NCBI GenBank assembly: GCA_905182985.1
Contig: CAJJDN010000033.1
Span: 428,233-492,232 of the forward strand
DNA from: Paramecium sonneborni
Lineage: Eukaryota; Ciliophora; Oligohymenophorea; Peniculida; Parameciidae
DNA length: 64,000 nucleotides
Reading direction: 5' to 3'
Under the pieces are notes generated by a model. That model worked only from the letters and a program-made list of their open reading frames with translations, did not search any database and was not told where the DNA came from. Shown here piece after piece: positions 55,144-64,000 of this stretch. Position numbers and translations under genes: made by a program. Positions within the stretch are counted from its first letter, which is position 1. Every line of letters begins with the position of its first letter.

Positions 55144-56367
55144 ATGGCAAAGTGTTTATGGTGTTTTAAAGAACTAGACATTTTTGGAATGCTTTTCCAT
55201 AAAGCTGTATGCCTTGAATATCTATATAGCAAATCTTTAGATAAATTAAAATAGGCTAAATAGGCAAAAACAATAACAAAAGCATAATATTTAAAGGAGA
55301 AGCGTAATCTTAGAGAATATTTTATGGCACGATTCAAACCTAAAGTTTATGAAGCTTTTATTAAGAGATAAAAAGAGCAACAATATATTATAGTTAATCC
55401 AAACGATTTATCTGTTGGCTTAGAATCTGATATTGATATAATTTCAAAAAAAGCATGTATTGAAAGCTAAGAAATTTCATAAAAATCATAATTCTTCTAA
55501 TCATTTCAAAATCAAATAGACCCTGCTTATAACTATATTAGAAATAATTATTAAGGCAATCAAGATTAATAATCGATGCATTTAACAAACTAATTTATAA
55601 ATGATGATGACAACAATAAGTATAATAACCAAATAGAATTAAATTAGCTAGATGATATGAGTATTTATTAAAATTTTGGAAATATTAATTTATAGTATGA
55701 AAACTAGTTTGAATAGTTTCTTTAACTATCTTTCAAAGAAGAAAATCATAATTTAAATTAAAGCGAAGAAAAAGAAAATAGTTTTTTTTGTTGTGAAAAA
55801 CCTTAAATTTCCACTCCTTTAAGCTATGAAGAATAAAAAGAAAATGCTTTATTTAAACTACTTTAAAAAAAAGTTAAAACAAATATTCAAAAAGAATTTA
55901 AACAAACTTTTTCAAAAAATTCAAACAAAAATGAAACATAAACTACTAGATTAAAATGTAAAAAAACAAAAGGCGAAACAAATGCTTTTGCTATTAAAGT
56001 TGAAAAAAATAAAGCTAATAAATAGTAAGAAGATTTAGCAACAGAAATTTAATAAATAGGCAAAAATACAACTGCCAAAAATAATCCATCTAAATTTTCA
56101 AAAATTTTTGAGAAAATTAAGTAAAAAAATGATCAATTAGTAGAAATTTCATCTTTAAAAGAACCAAATATAAAGTAGAAAAAACAAAAAAATATTGTAT
56201 CTATTAATTCGAATACCAAATAAAATAATTTAAATCACGAGAAAGAAAAATCTTACTCGAAAGAAATAATACGAACTAGATATTAGGCTTCAATAGAAAA
56301 ACATTCCTACAAAGCTAAATCATAAAACAACTAGAGAGGAGATAAATAGAAAATTAAATAGAAATGA
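55144..56367 (+). CDS. Protein with N-terminal C2HC mini zinc finger (407 aa)
   Basis: Intronless. Residues 4-23 read CLWCFKELDIFGMLFHKAVC: Cys-x2-Cys, eleven residues, His, three residues, Cys, a plausible single zinc knuckle. After an Arg/Lys-rich helix (to about residue 75) the protein is long, polar and low in complexity, Asn/Gln-rich in the middle and Lys-rich towards the C-terminus (KAKSQNNQRGDKQKIKQK). It may bind nucleic acid or act as an adaptor; neither is shown. No family recognised. Confidence 0.7.
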
Positions 56368-56461
56368 TATATAAAGTCTTCTTAACCTTATAATTTAGTT
56401 TTTAAAAAATTACTTTAATTACTGAGAATGTCCCTTGTTTCTGTTTATATAATTTGATAAA

Positions 56462-57253
56462 TCAAGGTTTCAATTTTTCATCACTCACTTAAAATAGATT
56501 ATCAATCTCTATACTTCTTTTACTAGCTTATTGTTGATCGAATGAATAGTCTACATCAATCAAATTAGGTTCACCTCTCTAATAAAATTTACTACTATGT
56601 ATTGAATAATATTCAGTATGTTTGGAATTCTTACTTTTTTTTTAAGTAGCTGATTTATAATATTACATCATATCAGCTACTTCCTAATCAATATCCAACA
56701 ATCCAAGTAGTTCTTATTCAAAATAAGGATGCTTCAATTTTCGTAACATAAGCTTTTTGACTTAAATTTGAAACACATGTAATGGGATTAAATCTTCTTT
56801 AATTTCTGAGGTTTGGGTTTCATCATCCTTGACTTACAAAACTTAAGGAACTAAAATTTCTTCACAGATTTAATGACTGTCTTTTTCTTTTTTTTTAAAA
56901 ATAGTTTAACACTCTTCTTATATACATGTATTTTTTATTGGAGTTTTATCTAGAATTGATTTTAGAAATTTTAACAAATTTAATATTGAAGTGGATTCTT
57001 TATTTGCTATTTTCAATACATCTATTTTAAATGATGCATCTAATTTTTAACAATAAAAAACCACTAGTTTTAAGGAGTCAATTTTTTAAATTATTGAAGA
57101 GCATTTTTTAATTTAAGGAATTTCTATTTCAGGAAAGTACTTTCTTAATAAACACAAGAAATGTCTTCCATCTGAAAGACTTTCAATATTTGTTGCCTTC
57201 ATTGATGGGCATTTTTCATTAACCCACCTTAAAAGTTCTAGTCTTATACTCAT
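56462..57253 (-). CDS. EB1/MAPRE-like calponin-homology protein
   Basis: An intronless 263-residue protein. The first 110 residues resemble the short CH domain of EB proteins and related CH-NN proteins: LELLRWVNEKC near the start, ESLSDGRHFLCLL in place of the EB1 EQLCSGAAYCQFM, and a later K-x-x-VVFYCQKL helix. The C-terminal half is polar with a coiled-coil-like segment; the EB-homology acidic tail (EEY/F) is missing. It likely binds microtubules or actin, but EB1 versus CLAMP/SPEF-type CH cannot be decided. Start MSIRLELL is chosen because CH domains of this kind begin immediately. Confidence 0.6.
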
Positions 57254-57613
57254 GTACTTCAAATTTTTTACAAAATAAATAATTACAAATGACACCTATT
57301 TTTGAGTTCAATGAAATTTTCTAGATTTTGAATTTAAGCAGTATTTCAGTCATTATCATAGTATTTTTAAAACATAAATAGATTCGCTCTTAAGATTGAA
57401 TTAAATTGATATGTAATTGCCAAATATATCCCTATAATCTAAAAATAACTGATAAATTTTTAAATTATCTATTTGAATCAAAGTAAAAGTAATATTTAGA
57501 AATTTGACAAAAATTATGTAAAAAAAACATGATAATTATAATACTAACTATTCATTTACGTCTTTTTTAAGGACCTCTAATTGTAATATTTACTGAACAG
57601 CAAATCAATTTTA
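57254..57613. other. Intergenic, no gene seen
   Basis: About 360 bp between two minus-strand genes; AT-rich; no motif recognised. Confidence 0.6.
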
Positions 57614-58801
57614 TCACATGATCAGAATTATTAGCAAGTATTAATTTTTATTTATGAAATGTTTTTCCGTCTACTTAATTTAATGGTAGAGTTTCAGAAA
57701 GCATACTATCACAGAAGACATGTCCAGAATACCCTTTTTTAAATCTTACGTGCTAAGATTAGAAATTTTTTTTACTAATTTAACTGAAGTATTTAAATTT
57801 ATTGGACCTATCAATACTTAAGGATTTATCCACATTTCAAATGATTAAAAATACTTTCTTTTTACATTTTACATTGGTCTAATCTTATCTATTTTCAAAT
57901 CTCCTTCACTTTTATGGATAAAGCATCCTGGTAATGAACGTAATAAATCTTTAAATTCTTAAGTTTAATATTTCTGATATTTTTTGGCTTCTTTACGTAA
58001 TGACATTCTTGCCCAACTTTATTATGTATTGAATATCGGTTAGTCTAGAGTTTATGATGGTCTAATTTATTTTGTTTTTTCTTAATAAAATTCAGTTTCA
58101 GTTTTTTAAGGTAGCGGGAGTATTCGGGCTTATTTTTTTGTTTATCTTGATTTCTTTTTAGGCAAAGGTTAATTAGTTTTCTTTTTTCTCCCCCCCCTTT
58201 TTGGCTTTGAATGATTTTTTTTCTTTTAAATATTTTCTTATTAGGAAGAGTTTATACTTTGTTGTTCATCATTTTTAATATTTTCATTTATTTCATCTTC
58301 TTTAATTTGAGGATCCAAGATTTGAGATTTTTTATCATTTTAGAATAAATACTATTTTTCTTTTTCAAATTAATCATCTTATTGTTGATCATTTTGTTGT
58401 TAATACTTCTAAATAATAGCTTCCATAAATGATTTTTGACCATTTGGTGTTTTTGGCTGTTCTGAATTTGATTACCGCGAAACTTTTTAAATTGGGAATT
58501 CACAAATAATTGAACTCATATTAATTTTCAATTTGCTATTTTTTGGTTAATCTTCATGTTGAGTGTCAACATACCATGTATTTCTCTTTTATTTACCTAT
58601 TTTGTCATCAACCTCCTCTCTAATATCATTTGCACTTGCTCTTCTATTATTTTATGGTTTAAGAGGTTAAGGGACTGCAATTTGTAAGATTTTATCAATG
58701 TCCTATTCTATTGAATGAGACAACCATGAAATGTCATTATTTTGTAGCCATTTATTGGGATCACTACAATTTCGAAATTAAATCTTTACTATGAAGAACA
58801 T
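57614..58801 (-). CDS. Basic protein with AT-hook-like segment (395 aa)
   Basis: Open frame from ATG to TGA; a stopless 27-nt GTATTC..ATAG segment near the end may be an in-frame intron (386 aa then). The N-terminal half is acidic/polar with a short conserved-looking W-L-Q-N-N-D-I-S-W patch. Near the middle, KPKRGGRKKKTNQ followed by PKKKSRQTKK resembles an AT-hook (R-G-R core flanked by Lys/Pro) and a nuclear localisation signal. The G8 run encoding Arg-Gly-Gly is exceptional in this AT-rich DNA. The C-terminal 100 residues look folded (WARMSLRKEAKKYQKYQ, FEMWINPQV). A chromatin or DNA-binding role is inferred. Confidence 0.6.
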
Positions 58802-58976
58802 GGAGATGGATACATAGAACGATAGATTTTATCTCTAAATTTATTGTCGGAATCGTCCTATTTTATTTTTTTTCCTTAAGATGGTCTCATTTATGAATTT
58901 AAATTTAATAATTTAACTTATTTCTTATTATGACAAAAAGTCTTTGTTAATTAGAAAAATTCATGATCATTTTTAA

Positions 58977-60848
58977 TATTTTTCATTATCCTAAACTTAT
59001 CTCTAATATAGAATATTTTATTTATGCAATTTATGTTCTAACTCCTTGATTATATATTTTTTTCTCATCAATAATTGATCAAGTTTATCTTATTATTTTT
59101 CAATTTTGCCTACTAACTATTTGCATAAGTTTTATTCGATAATAGTATTTATTAACAATTATTTTGACTCTTGTTTATCATTATTTAATTCTTATGTTTG
59201 CTTAATTAAATTTTCAGTTTATAATTTAATAGAAATTAATTGATTTGACATCTCTTTTTCTTCTTTTTCCTTAACTTTTGTCAATAGTTCTTATTCTACT
59301 CTGGTCTTGTCTAATCTTTTAAGTAGTGATAAGTGCTCTTATTCCTTTTCTTCCTTTTTTTTTTCAAGCTCTTGCATTTTTCTGGAAATCATCATTCTTT
59401 CTTATTCATACTAACCTAATTTTGATAATTCTTATTAGAATCTTGGTATTATTTGAGTTTATTAATATCTGATATTTAAATTTAAAATTTTTTAAATTTC
59501 TTAATGTTACTTGAAATTAATCATGTTTTAACCATAAGAAATTTTTTCTATTTCTTTATTTTTCATCAATAATGTTTTTAATTCTTTTAGATCTTCAATT
59601 CTATTTTAATTGATCTCTAAACTCTTAAGATTTGAGTAATGCAATCTTTTTAAAATATCATTAACATTTTATCTTAGATCACAATCATTAAGTTTTATAT
59701 GAGTTAACTTTTACATATGCAAACCTAAAATCACAGCATTTTCTCCAATTTTGTTTCCACTAAGATCTAAATATCTCAATCCTTTATTTTCTTTTAAACC
59801 TTCACTAATTTGTGAGAAATCTACAATTTAACAGTAACTAAGATCCAACTTTTATAACCAATAATTTTGTGACAATAATTTGAATAGACAACTAACTGAG
59901 ATTCCAAAATTATTTTTAGATAAAATTAAGGATTCTAAATATAAATGGTTGACTATTCTATCAACTAATCTACTTAATCCATGTGAAGTAATTTAACAAT
60001 CACTCAAATTAAGAACTTGAATAGTCCAATGACTAATTTATTCATTTATTCCTTCTATTCCTGAGTCTCTGAGTTCATTCTCTTATAAATTTAAGAATAA
60101 AGAAGAACAAATAGCATTTGTCTTTTTTAATGAATTAAATCCTTAATTGTAACTCACAAAAACACCTTATATAATGTCAGAAAATGTAGAGTAGAGATTC
60201 AGGAATTGAATATTACGATGCTCATCAACTAATTATTATAGAGCTCTACTTCCAACACTACTTAATCGATTGCCAGACAAATTCAACGATACAAGAGTAT
60301 AGATTGATTTCAAATGGGGTAAGGCATCACGAAATCCCTTGGGAGTAATAGACTATTGGTTTTTGAGTTTTAGTTACTGATTTGCTGATATCCAAATGGA
60401 TGATGCATCTATTATCGGAAAGATTAGTGGTTAGAATCTTGAAACCCTCATCACCAAATTAATTGTTTCCTAAGTACAAACTTACATATCTCTCATCATT
60501 TTTTAATTCAGCTCCTATGACCTTAGCTGCATTAAGCTTTAAATGCATAGATTCTAACTTCAAAAAATTAACTCCAAAGTGACGTTCTTTATTTTTTATA
60601 GTTATTTTGTCAAGTTCGTTATCTTAACTTATAGCCTCTAAGAGTAGATCAACAAATCTATCTCTTTTATTCATTGGACAAACAAATCTTACTCTTGTGG
60701 CAGTTAATGATAGTAATTCGCTCTTTGATGATTTGTATTTGTTTGGAGTGTTTCTCCTTTGATAAGAAGCATAATAAGAGGAAAATGAAGAATCTCCTAA
60801 TGCTTAATCTAAATTAGACCATATTGATTTGAAAGTATCTCTATGCAT
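58977..60848 (-). CDS. Leucine-rich-repeat plus coiled-coil protein
   Basis: About 610 residues; one 25-nt intron is clear and at least one more is implied because the spliced length is not a multiple of three. Residues 100 to about 390 hold ribonuclease-inhibitor-type LRRs (for example YVSLYLGNNQFGDEG, LVSLNLSGNRLSSVG, LQKLDLSYCQI, LRYLDLSGNKIG), spacing near 28. The last 200 residues are Gln/Glu/Lys coiled coil. The order LRR then coil recurs in the 49664 gene but the sequences differ. The ATG at 60848 is only 13 bp from the ATG of the divergent gene at 60862. Confidence 0.8.
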
Positions 60849-60861
60849 ATTAATTAATTTT

Positions 60862-62319
60862 ATGGATCAAATATCTAATTATATAAAAATTTGGGGTTTA
60901 CCAGAAGGATTAAGCGAATAGGATGTAGTATAGAAATTTAAAATTATTGGAAAAATTGTCAAAAACAAATAAGTAAATAATGTTTGGTACATTGTTTTTG
61001 AAGATGAAGTGGAAAACGAAAGTGTATGTTTTATTATCAATTTTATAGCTGGAGTTTTTGCAAGACACTTATTCATCTATTAAATATGTTGTTGGATCAG
61101 AAATGACACCTTAAGATATTTAGAAATTTTCATCACTATTTTCATAAAATGATGAAGAAGAATAGTAGAGAAAAAGATTAGAATAAGAAAAACTTTAGGA
61201 AATTGCCAAAAAATAGTAAGACGATTCTAGATAAAAAATGTTGCAATAACAACAAGATTTTTTAAGATAATAAGAAGAATAAAAAAAAAAATCCTTAAAG
61301 GAAAGAGAAGAAGCTTAATAGAGAGAAGAAGAGTTAAAATAGAAATTATTAGCTGAAGCTAGATAATAAATTGACCTTTAATAAAAAATTGTAAAATATA
61401 TATAAGATAAAAATAGTAAGAATAATAAAGATAAGATTAATAGAGATAAGATTAAATACGATAAGAATAATTAAGATAAGAATAGTTGAGATAAGAGTAA
61501 TTAAGATAAGAATAATTAAGATAAGAATAATTAAGATAAGAATAACTAAGATAAGAATAGTTGAGACAAGATTAAATAAGATAAGAATAATTAAGATAAG
61601 AATAATTAAGACAAGATTAAATAAGATAAGAATAATTAAGATAAGAATAATTAAGATAAGATTAAATAAGATAAGAATAATTAAGATAAGAATAGTTGAG
61701 ATAAGATTAAATAAGATAAGAGTAATTAAGATAAGAATAATTAAGATAAGATTAAATAAGATAAGAGTAATTAAGATAAGATCAAATAAGGTAAGAATAA
61801 TAAAAATAAGAAAAAATAAGACAAGAATAATCATAATTAAATTAATAGATTAATTAACAATAACTAGATTTATAAAAGGAAGCACTTAGAGAAGTATAAG
61901 CCTTAGAGTTCGCTAAATCTTAATTTTAATAAAAATAATAGCCTGATCAAAAAGAGTAGGAATATAACAAAACAATCTAAACTTTGTAGAATAAGATTAC
62001 CGAAACTGAAAACCAATTGTAAAAATTAAAAGCTTAGTATCAAAATCAATAAGAGTATTAAATTAAGTAGTAAAGAGAAGTTTAGGATTTGAAAGCTTCA
62101 ATAGGCAATGTCATATAACAGAGAGATAATGCTATTGCTATGTTTAAGGAAAAATAATCAAACTAAGATAGCACAGTCACTCAATAAGATATGGCCTTTT
62201 TAGAATAACAATAGTAATAGAATCCATCATCGGGCTAAAATGTGTTGTTTAAATTTGAATTTTGGGTAGTGTTAGTTGGTGCTTGGATATTAAGTTAAGC
62301 AATTAATTTTTTAACGTGA
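60862..62319 (+). CDS. Tail-anchored coiled-coil protein with pentapeptide repeats
   Basis: A 468-residue protein after introns of 25 nt (61033-61057) and 26 nt (61391-61416). The first 60 residues form a small alpha/beta-looking region (IKIWGLPEGLSEQDVVQKF). Then comes charged coiled coil. From residue about 160 there are about 28 tandem pentapeptides, mostly QEQLR alternating with QDQIR, giving a single long alpha helix, then Gln-rich coil. A single hydrophobic segment just before the stop (FEFWVVLVGAWILSQAINFL) is a tail anchor, placing the coil in the cytosol on an organelle membrane. The second intron lies directly before the repeats and sets their frame. No homologous family known to me. 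Confidence 0.8.
61417..61836 (+). repeat. 15-bp tandem repeat encoding (Q-E/D-Q-L/I-R)n
   Basis: About 28 units of a 15-bp word close to taagaataattaaga; variants are taagattaaataaga and a tagttgaga form. In the coding frame every unit begins with the reassigned glutamine codons TAA/TAG or CAA; the other plus frames either carry TGA (at units with gttgag) or give Ile-rich text. Units are well conserved at the amino-acid level with synonymous TAA/TAG/CAA changes, consistent with selection on protein. Confidence 0.93.
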
Positions 62320-62365
62320 TCCTAGAATGATCTATGAATTATCAAATATTAAGTATTTATTAATT

Positions 62366-62942
62366 ATGAAACAGTAAAGGGATAGTCTATTTTTCCAATG
62401 TTAATTATATGTAGCAGAACTAAGCGAACCCTTGACAATCTTACAGTTTTTGGGAGATGATGAATTTGAAAGTTAAAAGCAATCAAATCATCATGATAAA
62501 TTAGAAATCTCAAATAAGAGTGAAAAAAAAGAGAATTCAAACAAAAGTAGGCTTTAGCTGTAATATCTAGTTTATAGTACACAGAGATACAAAGAAAAAT
62601 CCTTATGGATCAAGTTGGGCGAATAAAGTATTAGAAAAGCAATTCGGTGTTCATTTATAGTAGATTACATAAAGAACAGGCCCTAAATGGGTTATAAAAA
62701 AATTAAAGCCTGTTGAAACATATTATTAAAAAGAATTTGAGCATCCACGTTTAGTGAAAGTACATCAGGCATTTACATGACTTTAGGATTTGATATCTTA
62801 GGAGAAGAGAATAAGATAAGCAGTGTCATAATCTTAAAGAAAGAGAATCGATAAAAATATTTAAGATTAAAAGTAATCATTTAATGGGAATCCTATATTT
62901 GATCCAAATTACTAAATCAAATTACAGTAGTACAATTTATGA
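62366..62942 (+). CDS. Uncharacterised basic protein (174 aa)
   Basis: Introns of 25 and 27 nt join into a frame from ATG to TGA. After a polar N-terminus with a His/Asp/Lys segment comes the compact block NPYGSSWANKVLEKQFG, then RTGPKWVIKKLKPVETYYQ and a Lys/Arg/Gln-rich C-terminal helix. The Trp/Tyr/Gly patches suggest a small folded domain, unknown to me. The TGA is followed by 62 more sense codons in the same frame. Confidence 0.55.
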
Positions 62943-63165
62943 TTATATTTAATAATTAATGGAACAACTCTAAGTTCTAATTTAAGAAAATGTAAAGGAT
63001 GTTCTCTTTTGAATGGATTAAAAACGAATGTAAGCACGGTTGGTTTAGATAACATTGGAAATAAAATGAAAAAGAGACTCTCTTAGTTAAATATTAAGTT
63101 TGATAAAAGCTAGACATAAAGTATATGATTATCAAATAATAATCAATACTATTAAATAATTTAAG

Positions 63166-63471
63166 ATGAGTTTTGATGATTTAATATTTGATAAAATTTT
63201 ACATAAAATATAAGGAGGAGTTAGAGTAGGTAAAATAACATTTTGTGTTAAATTCAATTATTTGAAAAATGGTTTGTTATTGGTTATAGGATTAAATAGC
63301 CCAGATGTACTATGTACTATAAGAGCAAATAGTTTGAAGAGATTTGATTAAAAAGTTAAATTGAATAAAAAATATTATGATAAAAATTTAGAGCTTTGTT
63401 AAAACTGTATGAATCTATTTGGAATTAATTTATTTCGTTAATCAAACTAAATCCAAATTCATATAAACTGA
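63166..63471 (+). CDS. Partial or mis-spliced open frame near right edge
   Basis: The frame is free of TGA from 63070 to 63471; the first ATG in it is at 63166 (MSFDDLIFDKILHK). Two short Cys-containing pieces (FCVKF, LCQNCMNLF) and a hydrophobic strand follow. The upstream exons cannot be placed: protein-like sequence in another frame (SSNLRKCKGCSLLNGLKT, 62965-63060) probably belongs to the same gene. No domain recognised. Confidence 0.35.
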
Positions 63472-63758
63472 GTTTTAGATAGAGATCAAAAATAGAAAAT
63501 AGATTAGATTGAGAACTGGAAATGGAAGGAAAAATGAATGAATTATTGATTTCTTATAATTTATTTTGGATTTGCCTATAGCAATTAAATGTGGATTATG
63601 TATACATTCATTAATTTACTATGATTTTCTTGTAATTTAATTATTTAAATCAATGAGCCAAGACAATATAAATTTAATGACTAAATTTTTTATAAAATAT
63701 ATTTATTAGTTTTCAGTATGGAATTTAACTTAGAATTTGTTTTGGAGAATGGATATCC

Positions 63759-64000
63759 TCATCTTAATTTTGCATAGTATTGTCGTCCTATAAAAATTGT
63801 TCTTACCTTGATGCTAATATCTGCATTTTCTAAATTGCTTTTAGATGATTTTTTGGCATCCACAATTATTCTATCATATGATTCAAATCTTGGAGATTGA
63901 GATTTGGATTTTACACAAATTCTATGACTTATTTTGGACAGTAAGCAAGATTATGAAATGGCAGATAAGTAATAGACATGTATTCGTTAAATATATATTA
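63759..64000 (-). CDS. Uncharacterised protein, 5' part beyond window
   Basis: A minus-strand frame is open from the window edge to a TGA at 63759. The readable C-terminus is basic and polar (RFESYDRIIVDAKKSSKS) and ends IGRQYYAKLR. No domain recognised; only the last 80 or so codons are inside the window. Confidence 0.5.

Noticed and set aside
61349..61834. 161-codon minus-strand Ile/Leu-rich frame
   Set aside because: It is the antisense shadow of the 15-bp tandem repeat; the plus-strand QEQLR frame fits the surrounding gene, its introns and codon pattern.

Overview
This looks like a stretch of macronuclear DNA from a ciliate, most likely Paramecium or a close relative. Genes read through TAA and TAG as glutamine and end only at TGA. 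Introns are tiny (18-34 nt, GT..AG, usually GTA..TAG). Base composition is very AT-rich, genes lie close together on both strands, and the gene content is typically ciliate (axonemal proteins, many kinases, large PAS/transmembrane proteins). All gene models here were read by eye under this code with introns removed, so standard-code ORF calls miss nearly all of them. Most models have a spliced length divisible by three; exceptions are flagged.

Layout. 1-9 kb: an edge-truncated helical protein, an SDR/epimerase, a CAMK-type kinase, a CK1-like pseudokinase, a RING-H2 membrane protein and a METTL21-type methyltransferase. 9-14.6 kb: ciliate-specific proteins, including one gene present twice only because a 1081-bp block repeats exactly on both sides of a single N (13540), which looks like an unmerged contig overlap. 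14.6-25.3 kb: a perfect 26-bp inverted repeat, then a ciliary-flavoured stretch (SHIPPO-like protein, coiled-coil protein, the dynein-associated DNAI7/CASC1), the vesicle-traffic protein GOT1 and two unknown short proteins. 25.6-34.3 kb: a giant TmcB/PAS-like membrane protein, a long coiled-coil protein and a small basic protein. 34.3-46 kb: complex I subunit NDUFS4, a P5B-type ATPase, and an ISWI remodeller flanked by two divergent paralogues of a ciliate transmembrane family. 46-55 kb: NSF, a CaMK, an LRR protein, ribosomal protein eL24, two unknowns and a PP2C phosphatase. 55-64 kb: a C2HC zinc-finger protein, an EB1-like calponin-homology protein, a basic DNA-binding-like protein, an LRR/coiled-coil protein whose start codon lies 13 bp from that of a tail-anchored coiled-coil protein with about 28 Q-E/D-Q-L/I-R pentapeptides, and partial or uncertain genes at the right edge.

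These are independent eukaryotic genes rather than an operon. Functional themes are cilium/cytoskeleton (DNAI7, SHIPPO, EB1-like, coiled coils), membrane traffic (NSF, GOT1, tail-anchored coil) and signalling (three kinase-fold proteins, PP2C, RING). No tRNA, rRNA, CRISPR, transposase or telomere repeat was found.
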